Below, one piece after another: positions 1-12,579 of a stretch of 64,000 nucleotides of DNA. Numbering within the stretch: position 1 is the stretch's first letter; the number at the start of each line of letters is the position of its first letter. The notes beneath the pieces were generated by a model, which saw only the letters and a list, made by a program, of their open reading frames with translations, was not told where the DNA came from and searched no databases. Location of the stretch: assembly GCA_026874595.1 (NCBI GenBank), contig CM049318.1, forward strand, positions 22,295,456 through 22,359,455, given 5' to 3'. The translations under genes and the position numbers were made by a program. Source of the stretch: Sipunculus nudus (taxonomy: Eukaryota > Annelida > Sipuncula > Golfingiida > Sipunculidae).

Positions 1-2378
1 GTGTTCGTTGTTCGCACACCATATTGTTTTAAGAGTCGTTTAAAGACTCATCTATTAAGGGAAAGGTACGTTTACTGGTTACTGATGTTTAAAGTGATGA
101 TTTTATTTAGTTTTTTTTTCTATATATTTTATTAATTTAAACGTTTTAGTATTTAATGCGGCGCCTTGATTAAGAATTAATGCTAAGATATGTTGCTCTT
201 TATTAATGTATATAATAATAAGAAGAATAAAATAGTTGTTGATCAAATATAGCTTTTTAAGGCAAAATCAAAATATTAAAATCTAGAATAACATAACCAT
301 CTATTATATGTAACACGGATTGACATTATGTATAAAATGTTAAAACGAATAATTCTAAAAAAAAGTTTACCTGTTTTGTTTTTGTACATATATTTAATCC
401 CGATGATTCCATGAATCATTATGAAAGTGTCCTCAGACTTCACTGCAGCATTTCATATGTCACTAAGCAATATATATTAGACTTGCACCCCGTGCTATCT
501 CGTTCATTCTGAGCGTCGAGAAAACAACGCAATCTGCATTGCTTGAAGTTGCAACACCTTACCCATCATGCGCGGACTCGGAATCATAAGAATACGGCTC
601 TGCTGTTAAAGTATTGTGGGCGTCATAATCAAACCCCCAAAATGCATCCGTTTTAAGGCGCGATTACAAATGTAGTGAAGGGGCAATGTAGTCCGTTCAC
701 ATATGTTGAATTAGAATTGTTAAAGGCAAATCACATAAGCATGGATCTTTTGGTAAGGACTTCGTGGAGTAAGTAATATTTTGTAAGCATACCCGTGGGA
801 AATATAAACAGAAGATCTCTCCTTGAAATGTAACAAATTGAAATACCCCTTCCTTAATGATATAGCGGACTAAAAATCGTTGGAAAAAAACATTAATTTG
901 CATAGTACGTGTATATGTTTCATTTAAATTGTACCTTTATACAAAATACCCCTGAAAATACACTATGTATACCCTTATACCCGTATACCCTTACCCTTAT
1001 AATGATATCAAATTCAACAGACCATGATTCGAAAGACAAGTTAGCTGTTAATGAGGTTGTCAGTCGGATTAAAAATGAGAGCTGCAAAGGCATGTTTTGG
1101 TTAGTTTAGGTGAACAAACATGCTTAAACTGTCATATGGGCATGGTTACCTAATAAACAGATGAATGAAATGATGTATTACTAGGACAAAAAAAGTATGC
1201 CTGTAACTTTGTGAAGAAGAATAGAATTATACTGTAAAGGTATCAACGTTATCTCTACAACAACTTTGTCATGCAGTAATTTCCAAAATGAAATTATAAC
1301 AGACAAAATCTTTAGAGTTTACTAAAAGGTGTGCACATTTCTGACATTGAAATTTCTGCGACGGTGTCTACACAAAAGTCGCGAAACGCGAAAGTTACAA
1401 CTGCTATTTCTTTTCTGTTTTAACTGATTTGAAATGGTTCAAACACCCAGGTAAAGACCCATGGTTGGTTTATTTTGAGCTGATTATACGATTTATATAA
1501 AAGAAAAGATTCTATGTCAACGCTCGCACACCAATATTTTGTATTTCCCTACTGGGAGGCTTACTACGTAGGCTACCGGTATGCCTTGGGATCCATTTGT
1601 TGTCAAGGTGGTAAAAAGAAGAAAAGTAAATGGGTACAATCCATTTCCTATGGTTTATTGTGCTTTAATTAAGTTTCTATTTTACGATGAAAAACAACTG
1701 CGTTTCTTACTTAGAATATTTATTATTGACATAAGACATTTAAGGTCTGATTACTGTCGTATGATTAGTGCTCGGCCTGGCATTATAACATAATGGCACG
1801 AAAAATGTGCATGTGCTTCTTACCAACTTCATGGCATATGCTACTATTAGGATATAATCTGTTTAATATATTCCAAATCTAATTATGTAGTAAGAGGTAA
1901 CAGTCCTGTTACAGCGAAGGACGCGTAATAGACAAATCGACTCTCTTTCCAGCCTAGACTGAAGGTATTGGTAATTATAGCAGGTTAGTCAGATGCTTAC
2001 CTCATCCCAACGGAACAGAAAAAAAGCTTCTTTTGGTCTTGAATGGCTCGATTACATGAATGACGGTCCATTAACATACAGAAAATTGAAATTTGTGAGT
2101 GAATTTTTGTATCAACAGTCCTCTCCCTAAATCATAATGCAACCGAATAAAAAATCATGTAATATAATGATGCAAAAACACAGCCACATGTAATTCTTGA
2201 GTTATCTGTCAATGGATTTTTATTACACAAAAAATACTCATTTGTTATGAAAAGTCTACAAATATGTTTACAAAAACGACGACATTAATATCGCATCAAC
2301 TTAATAATTATAAATAAGACATCTTTAATTTACTGTCAATAAATCTACCTGTAAAGGAGCCGGAATTCGACATGATGT
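1..2378. other. Intergenic DNA, nothing recognised
   Basis: AT-rich sequence read on both strands. The open frames are short (70 codons or fewer), lack recognisable motifs and are not flanked by convincing splice sites. No tRNA, repeat array or transposase relic was recognised. A TTTATT at 2379-2384 would be an AATAAA on the minus strand, about 130 nt past the stop of carbonyl reductase copy 1, and may be its polyadenylation signal. Confidence 0.6.
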
Positions 2379-2513
2379 TTTATTTCTATGTTTTATCATA
2401 GGATAATTTGGTACATCACTGTCATGAGCCATCGTTTTCCTCAATTAAAAGAAACATGTAATCAATATTATTTAGGCATCGCCTATGCTGTTGATTTGTG
2501 ACTTGAGCTTATA

Positions 2514-2935
2514 TCATGCTTTCCATGCCCATGCGTTCTTTGTGCGCCAATCTACGACCTCACGCTTGGATATGAACTCCCCGCGAGGATTTAGAGCATT
2601 GGGCGGAAGTAAAGCTAGGTACAGGGGCACTTCTGCTCCTGTAGGAATAAGAAAAATCATCAGACCACTAAGATAAATTCCTTAAATGTGGCTTAATGTG
2701 GGAAAGAGGTAGTTATCTTTAGCAGTCATCTGATGTTATTTTACTCCCTAAAGTTTACTGATGTGACCGTCACTCTCAATCATTTTGATATTTACTCATG
2801 CGTTAACAATAAATTGGTACTGATCGAAGTTTTTTTTCTCATAAAATGAACCGTTAAGGGAGTAAATATGTGACCATGTAAAGTGAATCATGCAGGATAC
2901 AAAAAAATGAATAAATGTTACCTGTGAATACCTAG

Positions 2936-2996
<61 letters not shown>

Positions 2997-5900
2997 ATAT
3001 ATATATATATATATATCAATATATATAAATGTGACAATACTAATGAAATTATTTAGAACTTTTACGACATCTATGATATGTTTAACAATACACACTGATA
3101 CACATTCATCATTACGGTAAGCAAGAGTGCAGTGTCCGCTTTAATTACCTTCATCTATGTCGCAAGTTCCTTTCCAACTTGACATTTCTGTCCTTACATT
3201 GCCCGGAGTGCACTGTAAATACACAGACAAACATAAAATCCTTAACCATTCCGGCAATGTATGAAAAAGCGTAGAGTTCGGAATATAATCCAAATACACG
3301 TTTTATCTCTTACCAGATTGTTGAATTTAAGAATTCCAGCACATTTAATGCTCTGACAAATTCTTCCATTCTTGCTAAGTTAACGTTTCATTCTTGATAA
3401 TATTCTTGAAACCTTAAAATGCTACCTTATAAATCACTGTGTTATACGTCATTTACTTATAATATTTCATATGTTTGATTTATCTCGATATTTTAATGTG
3501 CAAATAAATACCAATATAAATTTTAAACGACAGCAATTTTCTCAAAACAGATCCCATCATTACCCAATACTTTGTATCCGATCGAGACTTGTGTTTACAC
3601 TTACTGAGTTAATTAATATATCCTTTCTGCTCGCGTCAGCGTCCATTACGGTTTGATGAATTGCCATTAAAAGGGTCATCCCCATCTTTGACACTCCATA
3701 AGCAGAATTCGGCGGCCAGCCGTATGTTAAATGTGTTCCGTCTTTCACACGTCTGTAAATTAATTTGAAAAGTTATTAATAATATACGTAAGTTAGAAAT
3801 TTAATGCTGTGTACATTAATAAAAGTTCCTTTCGCTTTACTGAAATGTTTGTGGTGTCATGAATGACTTAAATGGATGGTGCAAATCTGGTGCAGTTAAC
3901 AATATTTTAACAAAAAATACAGTTACATATAACGATGTTTCATATGATGACCAATACCAACTTAACAAATTCGGTCATGGCTTCATCCAGCTTCTCAACG
4001 GTGTTAATTGACGTTAATCTGGCATGGAGAACATCACTGCAATTATTCAAGGCCCATATTGATACATGGCCAGCGACGTTCGATACTCTGAAGGAGAAAC
4101 AAATATTTTGTTTTATTCTTTTCCCGAGGCTGGGGAAAGGAATACTGCTGATACGTTATAAAAAAAATCGAAGGTGCACGTAGAAATTGGTTTTACATAT
4201 GTTATTGATACAATGTTTTTATTAAGCTGTAAAGGGTACAATTATTCAGTTTCCAGTTTGCCCGACGAGCAGGATAAAAGGGTTCTTTGCAAAAATACAC
4301 CAAGCTTAGACTTGTGCAATTGTATGTTCAGAAATATAGTACTACAAGCAGTAATAGTCAGTAAGAATTCTTTCAAATGAGTATAACGCCTCGTTTCAAC
4401 AATAACGTTTTTCTGCAATTTTCACTTCAATCCCCGTATCTGACTAGAAATATAACGAAACGCATATTACAGGTGCACTCTAGGTAAATTAGTTTCTTAT
4501 CATAACCTTCATATAGTATCTGTACATATGTACAGTATATAAAGCGGGCCTAAAATGACCAGAAAGAATCATTTATAACAACAAGAAGTAAAACTATACT
4601 AAACATTCCCATAAATCACGGTAAAAAGGATCCAGAAGGCCATGGCTATGGCTTGAACAATCTAATAGTATAAACGAATAAAAACTGAAAGACATTGGAC
4701 TTGACTATGGGACACATGTGGGACAAATTTCTTTCTTTTAAGGTCCAATGTTAAAGTTATCCTACTTTTTTCAGATACATATTATTTATACATATATCTA
4801 CCTTGCGTGGTCTCTTAGTATAGGAAAGAGTGCGTCACAAACGTTACGTGTCCCCCAGTAGTTCGTCCACATTGATCCTTCCACTTGCTCCGAGAAAGGG
4901 GCAGTCGATGCTTGCTATAAATACGAAACATATTAAAGACATACTACCTTTGCAAACAATCATAAAGCAATCATTTAATTATTTAGTTATTATTGTCTTA
5001 TTGTCATATTTACTTGAGAATATGTTTTCAATAAATAGACGATGAATGAATAAGAAGGACCATTTCAGCTGTAGTCCCCAACATAAGTGGCACAATCCTA
5101 CAACTAATTTTATCAACAACTTTATTTTCATGCTGATAGTTGCAGCTATTATTTTAGATAACAGGCATCAGTCATACATAGTATGCAAACACACAAAAAA
5201 ATAATCTATACATAATGGTCATTTGTATCCTGAGGTCCTTTGAGTCATATTCAATGTATTAAAAGTCAATGGGCTCACCATACCTTGTACGATATACCAG
5301 CATTATTGACAAGGACATCGAGTCCGCCATATTTGTTTTCGAGAAAGGTCTTGAGCTCATGGGCGGATGACGGGTCGTTGATGTCAAGTTGATGAAACAA
5401 CAGGGAGAGACCTTCCTTCTTCAACTCTTCTAATGCGGCCAGGCCTCGTCCCTCATCGCGAGCTGATATAAAACAATATTAATATATTGTAATCATGGGC
5501 GTTAAGATGAGTATATGTGTGGGCGCGCCGGGTTGATTGAGGGATAAACCCCCTCTTGTGGAAAGGGGGGTGGGGGGTGGGGGTTAATGTAATCATCCCC
5601 TCGCTGTTCTTGGAATTTTTTATATATATTGCAAATGAATACTTGATTGTAATATTCTTTACACGTGATTTAGTATTAATATATTTGAAAAATGTCATTC
5701 AGACGCCAATATTCTGTCATACAGAATCGATATATTTATATATGTGTGTGTCTGTGTGTATGTGTATTAGAGTCGCCTCCCTCCCTCCCCCTCCCCCTCC
5801 CTCTTAGATTTATAATTGAGGCCACTGATTTTAATACATACTTTCATCTTCCAATATCTGGAAGCGTTTCCGACCACACAAATTTACAATAAAAAATCAA

Positions 5901-6385
5901 CAAGGCGGACAACGAAGGTCTAGCTTACGATTCTAATTTGATTAAAAATAGTGACACACAAACGCTTTTCAACCAACTGAGCAAATATGTCATGGCTGAC
6001 GAGGAATTAAACTTTTAGCGAATAAGTGCAATCAATACATTATATTATTATAATATCGGTTAAATTAATATCCATGATTTACGTCTAAATAATAACATAC
6101 GTTTAACACGTTGTTTGGAGCCTGTATATGCATGTTTATAAATAGAGGCAGTCCAGCATAATAAGGGTTACAATAAATCACCAAAACGTCATTATTATCC
6201 AAAAACGTGAATGACATTCTTCTTGCCGGAATGTATACCTGTCATTCATCAATAGCGCATCAGTTATATTACTCACATCAATATGGAAGTAAGTTGTATC
6301 TACCTGTTAAATATACATCACCGTCGAACTTCTTACACAGACCTCTGGTAATTGCGAAACCAATACCTTTGTTTGCACCCGTAAC

Positions 6386-6459
<74 letters not shown>

Positions 6460-6460
6460 C

Positions 6461-6513
<53 letters not shown>

Positions 6514-6897
6514 TTGATAGAGAGATAGATAGAGAAAGAGACACAGAGAGACGGAGAGACAGAGACAGACATACATACAGAGACATATATACATATATAA
6601 ATATGTTTTTGTCCGTACAACAGTTGATACAAAACCAGGCCGACATTCACTGGGGCTTGGGGTACATAAATAACATTAACCACATCAGTGAGTATTTCTT
6701 AAACTCATCACTAAGATCGCTTGACAGACAACTAAATCTAAAAAACAACGTTTTGGCCTTTACAGATACCATTTTTCCATAGTAAGAGTCTTTGCCCTAA
6801 GTTGATGTCAAGGTAAAATATAAATTTCATGATATACCGTCCAGGCAAGGATCCTCACAAATCCGTAACTTACCACGGCCACCCTTCGATTTGACAT
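2514..6897 (-). CDS. CBR1-like: Carbonyl reductase (CBR1-like SDR), copy 1; complete, catalytic Ser replaced
   Basis: Eight exons on the minus strand: 6874-6897, 6304-6385, 5284-5462, 4802-4914, 3962-4087, 3605-3752, 3149-3212, 2514-2638. They sum to 861 bp (286 residues); human CBR1 has 277. All introns are GT-AG and no internal stop is seen. Visible SDR features are TGANKGIG at residues 10-17 (NADPH binding), K14 and R37 (basic residues linked to NADPH preference in the family), NNAG at 88-91, and the YGVSK active-site Tyr/Lys at 193/197. The family motif VSS at 137-139 reads VAG here, so the catalytic Ser139 is Gly. CTPGW...TDM in exon 7 has become CTPGN...TEM. Exon 6 is one codon longer than in the other copies. 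The start was chosen as MSNRRVAV by analogy with copies 3 and 4; an in-frame ATG lies 9 nt upstream. Intron 3 is only 369 bp and lacks the minisatellite of copies 2-5. CBR1-type family membership is secure; catalytic activity is doubtful. Confidence 0.88.
2941..3020. repeat. (AT)n microsatellite in intron 7 of copy 1
   Basis: About 80 bp of nearly pure AT dinucleotides, with a short GTGT interruption near 2993. Confidence 0.95.
5463..6303. other. Intron 2 of copy 1, no further gene
   Basis: 841 bp intron with a G-rich tract near 5560-5585 and a CCCTCC-rich tract near 5780-5803. It shows no detectable similarity to the long intron 2 of copies 2-5. Confidence 0.6.
6389..6509. repeat. Compound (AT)n(GA)n microsatellite abutting the exon 2 acceptor of copy 1
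   Basis: About 90 bp of AT/ACAT repeats followed by about 30 bp of GA. Read on the gene strand it is (TC)n then (TA)n, directly followed by the CAG acceptor of exon 2 at 6386-6388. Confidence 0.95.
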
Positions 6898-6959
6898 CGT
6901 GTTCATGAGTAGAACGGTCGGACCTGATGACCTGTCTTAACCTACTCTGATAACAGGGT

Positions 6960-6973
6960 GGTCAAAGTTTATC
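6960..6973. promoter_or_regulatory. DR1-like motif upstream of copy 1 start
   Basis: GGTCAAAGTTTATC lies 63 bp upstream of the ATG. A closely related motif sits at the same place upstream of copies 3 and 4, although copy 1 is otherwise divergent there. The pattern resembles a direct repeat of AGGTCA-type half-sites with one spacer, as bound by HNF4/RXR-type receptors. That function is inference only. Confidence 0.25.
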
Positions 6974-7383
6974 CTATCTGGTCCTTGCTAGTGTCATGGT
7001 GGGCAAGATAAACTAATCAAGATTACAGGTGTCACTGCAGTTTTAATTCATATTGCATTTTTTATATTTTTATAATATATAAGAATTTAATTCTGTATTT
7101 ACAATGGGAGGATATAAATCACACGTAATCATAGAAAGATAATTTATAACATTACGCCAACCATATATCACAGACTAAATTCGATTTATCAATCCATAAA
7201 CAGAAAGTATTGGAGATATTCATAAGCGTTTGACCAGGTTAAAAGAGAAAGATGGTAAGAGAAAATTCACTCATGTACGATCCAAAATGTCTCTAAAAGG
7301 GTTCCCAATATGGAAGGGTTGTTCCCTTTTAAACTTTTATAAATATACCAAATATTATCCAGGGCGATAATATTATCTAATAT

Positions 7384-7388
7384 TATAT

Positions 7389-7437
<49 letters not shown>

Positions 7438-7462
7438 TGTGTGAGTGTGTGTGCGTGTGATG
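7384..7462. repeat. (AT)n(GT)n microsatellite
   Basis: About 50 bp of AT repeats followed by a GTGTGT-rich stretch, in the spacer between copies 1 and 2. Confidence 0.93.
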
Positions 7463-7594
7463 TGAAGGCATACTATATACCAGATATATATCCATCCCAT
7501 CACCTTGAAAATTTCAGATCCTTCCAAATGTTTCCCATAATTCTTGCAAGTGCAAGAATAAATCCAAATTTGTTGTAACAACATTCTGTCTTAA

Positions 7595-8000
7595 ACTCGT
7601 TTTCCATAAGTGCGTAGTCCGTATCCGTAGTCCGTATGCGTAGTCCGCATGCGTAGTGGGCAAAAATCGCTTTGTAGACTATTTTATTTTGGCCGTTTCC
7701 ATTCATCCGCATGCGTAGTACGTATGGGTAGTCCGTATATGCGTAGTCCTTATGCGTAGACCGTATCCGCACGCTGCCGGGAGCGATTTTTTCGCACTAC
7801 GCATACCTATCATCGTGTCGATTTCAGGTTTTTTCAGGCCGTGCTGTATACATGTCCATTTCTGGCATCAGTTTTCCAGAAACCAAACATACGGACTACG
7901 TATATACGTACTTATGGAAAACGAACCTTGCGGATACGGACTACGCATACGGAATACGCATGCGGAATACGGATACAGACTAGTACTCATGAAAAACCAC
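7595..8000. repeat. Imperfect inverted-repeat element built from ACTACGCATACGG-like words
   Basis: The left half contains repeated GCGTAGTCCGTAT-type words (7611-7770). The right half contains their complement (7890-7980). The outer part is also inverted: CGTTTTCCATAAG at 7598-7610 pairs with CTTATGGAAAACG at 7911-7923. This looks like a non-autonomous foldback or MITE-type element, but no target duplication was identified. Confidence 0.55.
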
Positions 8001-8049
8001 CTTTACACTACTCTGGTGATGGTAATCTGCAGATATCTGCTCTGGTATT

Positions 8050-8065
8050 GGGGGGGGGGGGGGGG
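8050..8065. repeat. G16 homopolymer
   Basis: Sixteen consecutive G residues. Similar long G or C runs occur at about 18877-18891, 21178-21192, 30746-30767, 31532-31548 and 48953-48966, mostly at edges of duplicated or repeated blocks. Confidence 0.9.
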
Positions 8066-8279
8066 AGGGATAATAAAAATCTCTATAGCTCTTTTTTTAA
8101 TAGAATCAAACACCTATAAAAAAGTTATGATGTACTCTAAAAAAGCAAACATACGACACACACACACATATATACAGACATTTAACATAGTCCAAATAGT
8201 ACAATAACATCACAAAACATGTCACTTAAACTTAACATATTTAAAACCGCTGTTTGTAGGATTTAAAGAAAGTGATCCA

Positions 8280-11110
8280 CTCAATAGTTTTCTTTATTAT
8301 GTATAAGCATGTTTGTAAATATCTTCACTCCAGCATAATAGGCGTTACACTTAATAAATTCTCCGTTCCTAAAATGGGCAATATAGATAAAATATTTAAC
8401 TAGAATAATCAGTAAATTTAATATATTTACACCGTCAAATTTTCCAAGTAGAACATACTTTTTACTAAATGTAAAATCTTGCTCTGTACTTTCTTTCCAA
8501 CATTCATTAAATGATTTCCACAATAATTATATATGGGGACAAGACGTATGCATGTCTCAACTTCACTTCTATAAAAAGTATACAACTATTATCAGATTTA
8601 ATTATCCATTTACCAAACAGTAATTATTTACTTGCATGTGACGTAATAACCTGAATTGAAAAAAAAAAACAAATATGTACATCATATTTACACACACTTT
8701 GACGGGGATAAGGAAAACTCTGTTTCCATTTGCAACCGTATCACTCAAATATTTACTTACTCTTTGGATATTTTTATTATGGAACTTGTGCACAAAGAAT
8801 TTTTTAAGAACCTTAGTGTTGCAATCCATGAAGGATGTGTTATTTCCAATCAATAATTGTAAAGATGAATTTTCCTCCTGCAATATATATGTAATATCAT
8901 TATTTTCAACATGTTTCTTGACAACTGAAATTATTGTTCTCCATTCTAAATATAATCTAAAAAAAATTCTGCCAGACCACTATAAATTACCTGACCACTA
9001 TTGTAAAAAAAATCCTTATGTACCAAATATATGCCTGGGACAAGTGTATTTTAAATTTGGAAGTTTTCATGTTTAAAAATAATATCATAGTTAGATGTCT
9101 GCTCTGCCAGCAATTAATAATCTTTTTTATTTTTTGTCAATTTTTCCTGAAAGTTGCACTTTTTTGCTTTCTCTTTGTCATTTGATAAACATATACTAAG
9201 CATATTTCCAGGGCCATCTATTGCCATGTTATACTAAATGGTGTGTTAGCATAATTTCTGTTTTCTCCTAGTTATAAGCCTTCTGTTTTATTTTGTTTAT
9301 AAAAAGACCTGATATTTTTTTTTTTAATTTGCTCATAAGTGGGAAGAGATTTGTGGCTTTTTTAATCTGATACAAATACAGTTACATCAGTTTCAATTTT
9401 TGTATTTTTTTACTGGGATTCCTTCTATATTACTATCTGGTCTGGTTTTACCAGTTCAAACTTCCAATAACAAGATAAATAAATAAGGTGAAAGTGGGTC
9501 ACCTAGACGGGCTCTCCTCCAATATCTACACGTTCTGACAGACTCAATAATTTAATATATTACAATATATGTTATTGTAAAATATTTTGATCAACTGAAC
9601 AAATGTCAAACAAAATTTCTTTTGTAATACTCTAAACAAAAATGGCTATTTTAAGGAATCAAAGGCTATTTAACAAATCCAAAACTAAAAAAAAATATAC
9701 CATGTGACTGTACTTCTTCTATGTATGGCAATAGATCTGATAAAAATGTTGTGACAAATGTGATATGTCTACTTTTAATAAAAAAAAACCGTACGATAAA
9801 CCCTACTTGGTCAATATTAATTAATTTTCGTAGTGCTTCAGAGGCAATATTGTATTCGGTGTTTAATAGAGATATGGGGCGCCAGTTTTCTAATTGCTAC
9901 CGATCCTTTCCTTCATCTAAAATAGATAAACCAGGATGAGACTACGCTCTTTACACAGCGCTTTACCCATAGGCCAACTACCTATATCGTAAGCGCTGTT
10001 TGTTATGACCTTATATCCTGAATCTCTACACCAGAGGGGAGCACTGTATTTTGGTCAAATCAGATGAGACGCTGTGCTGGAAGCAAAACGGTTTACCAGC
10101 CAAGCGATGAATACACGAAGTCAATATTGTTCATTTCGTTTTGAGTGACAGCTCATCGCCCCGGTGACCGTTTGAACAGGCCAAAAGCTCAGAGAGAATC
10201 GCCCCACGCGTGGTTTCTGGGCGGAGCCTGATGCCTGTCGAGTGTTTGTTGACTTGCATTTGGTTGGCTGATAGTCCCATCAGCAGTTTCCCAAGCAGAC
10301 AGGCCCATGTGCACAACCTGGTGTTTAAATGTATCATAAAAGGTCAAAACAGGCAGCGTGAAAGTCAGTAGCTTCTTTAGAAGCGCAAGATTTCCGCTGC
10401 TTCAGGGGTAAGGATGAGACCAGGAAAACGGTAATACAAAAGGGCTTCCTAATCTGTTATAATACCCTGCGGTCATTTATTACCGGGGCCTGGGAATTAG
10501 GGGATTCCCTGTTTACCCAGGCACATCATTCCTATATATAATCAGACAGTTCAGGATAAACATCATATTATTTTCTTTTTTCTTTCTCATTTTTAAATAT
10601 TTTAAAAAAGAATTCAATCATTCATCATAGATGTGCAGGAATTGATACAGTCATGTTAATTTAAATTTTAACCTGTTTTATCCTGTAGTCTATATAGTAT
10701 TCACAGTTTCTAGAGGTTCTTTTCTTTCCTCATGGCGACCATATCTTTAATCTTCTTTCTTGGAGTCCCTCTCAAGTTCTTAAAGTCCTCTCCAAATGAA
10801 ACCTCAAGATGACTAATAGAAATTTTAACTTGGGTTCAAAGCCGTTCACAAATTCTCTTTCTTTTTTTCATTTCTTCACGTCTCATTTTTCTTGTATATA
10901 AGCTCCTTCCTCAAGGCATCAATTCCATGGTCCATATTTTTTTTTTCATAAGCAGCCAACAATTTATCCAAATATGTTACGATATTTTTTTCCCATAGTT
11001 TTGAGCAGATTTTCCAATTCAAGTTTATCCATGGTTTATCCAAGTTTATTATGGATTTAGAGCTAGCCCATAACCCAGCCTGTCATCTCATGTCCATGAA
11101 GATTATTCTC
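8280..11110 (-). mobile_element. Degenerate L1/Tx1-like LINE remnant (ORF1 part, RT part, C-terminal part)
   Basis: On the minus strand 11110-10730 encodes broken ORF1-like polar, coiled-coil-type protein (for example EDFKNLRGTPRKKIKDM near 10800). Around 9400-9520 there is a reverse-transcriptase signature, GDPLSPYLF, in the block preceding the YADD motif. Around 9080-9180 is a degraded segment parallel to the HLTMIGRIQIVKA region seen in the second remnant at 50.5 kb. At 8281-8523 there is an 80-codon frame resembling the LINE ORF2 C-terminus. Stops and frameshifts are frequent, so it is dead. The segment at 9930-10400 inside it looks like a separate insertion. Confidence 0.6.
9930..10400. 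repeat. Dispersed repeat segment
   Basis: Both edges recur in copy 3 intron 2. The CGCTCTTTACACAGCGCTTTAC-type edge near 9945 reappears inverted near 29040-29065. The edge near 10365-10405 (CTTCTTTAGAAGCGCAA) reappears inverted near 28975-29022. A 68-codon open frame at 10131-10337 has no recognisable motif. Confidence 0.45.
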
Positions 11111-11369
11111 TATAGCACCTTAAGATATTAATATATTGCTGCAAATTAGTCCTCGTTCAATGTAGAAAGTATCTGGCTTTTACCTGAAATCATACTTATT
11201 GACAATTATTGAAAGATTAAGGTCAGAGGGGTCAACGAGTGAATTATATTTAACTTTCTTTAACCATTTTCTTTTTCAAACACTTTTCTCAAGTGATTTT
11301 AAGAACAGTGCATGCATGAACTACAGGTCATCTGAGCTATAGGGATCATCCTTTGATAAGAAGGGAGAA

Positions 11370-12110
11370 TATCTTAAACTGTACACCTGCAAACTTCGAA
11401 CTGTTACATCCAGCGAGGTCCGGAACAAATCTCATTGGAAACCTGAAATCGAGACCTCTCTTCTGCTATGGATCGAAACAATTGTGTTGAGCACCCAGTT
11501 ATTCAGACGGCACAAAGTGTATCCATTAGGCCTAGCATTTTCTAATGTTACAGTCAGGACAGATAGTCTTGGTTCCATGATATCGGTCACTGTGACTTAC
11601 CTTTTTCGAGCTATAGGGAAATTGATTTAAGCACCATGTGAGTCACACGGGGTACAAACTTAATACACTATAGACAAATAATCATCTAATGTAACATAAA
11701 GAGACGTCCTTGGCAAATATCCTTGGGGACATAAAGAAATTATGTCTACGTGACCTTTATTTTGCGAGCTATAGGGAAACGTATGATTTGACCACCCTGA
11801 ATGCCAGGTTGGCTTTCATTTTATGTGTTAGGTCTAGAATTTTCTTTCAAACCCTATAATCCCTATACCCATGTGATCAGATTGTCGCATTTTGTGCAAG
11901 TTGGACCTAGCGACTTCCGGATTAAAAAAATCCAGGAATTACACTGTAAAACTTTCCTGAAAATCCTAAATACGGTCAATGTGACCTATATTATGTGAGG
12001 TGTGTGAAAGAACACGATTTGAGCACCCTATAAATCACTTATACACAGATCTTAGGACGTAGAAACTTCTTATTTGCCCTCTTTGTAACTTTTTTTTCAA
12101 TCCTGAATAA
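11370..12110. repeat. Dispersed repeat (copy A)
   Basis: Shares long blocks with 22280-22790 and 53390-54010 (phrases such as CACCCAGCAAGGTCCTGG and TTATGTGTTAAGTCTAGAA), and partly with 32505-32610. An inverted relative lies at 48590-48870. No coding capacity was recognised. Positions 12110-12580, extending towards the minisatellite, match 48400-48590 in inverted orientation. Confidence 0.6.
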
Positions 12111-12579
12111 AGTCGCGGTTACCTATTATATATGAACTATATGAGCAAAAGAATTATTCTTAGCACGCTGGAAATCATTCTATCCATTGGTCCTAAACAT
12201 ATTCTTTTTTTACCAGATCATAACATCAATGATTAATACATGCATTTTGTGTATATAAAATTCTTGTGGGCTTCACAAACCATTGTTTTATCAAGGTTTT
12301 CCATTTAATGTTAATAATCAAATTAATGGTATAACGATTTAGCCACATCTCTGAGGATTATTCTTTAGGCAGATAAGTGCAAAAACCAACCCCAGACAAA
12401 AAGGGAAAAAAAGATTCACACTTGTAAAAACCGTGTTGTTTAAAGATCTAGCCGTCCCTTAGCACCTGTGTTATATAAAATATTCCAACAAATAATGAAA
12501 GCTTGGAAACTTGCCTAAATTCATATAAGTTTTAATGATATTATAATTATGTCCTTACTTTTTTAAAACCAACTGCTAC

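Noticed and set aside
2485-2676. Plus-strand open frame of 63 codons
   Set aside because: It is the antisense of exon 8 of copy 1. Equivalent antisense frames occur over exon 8 of copies 3 and 5.
6278-6683. Open frames of 95-122 codons rich in Ile/Tyr and Ser/Leu
   Set aside because: They are translations of the AT and GA microsatellite; only the last 27 codons of one frame are real (exon 2 of copy 1).
10131-10337. Minus-strand frame with Cys/Leu-rich start
   Set aside because: Inside a dispersed repeat segment; no motif, no splice context and no second conserved copy.
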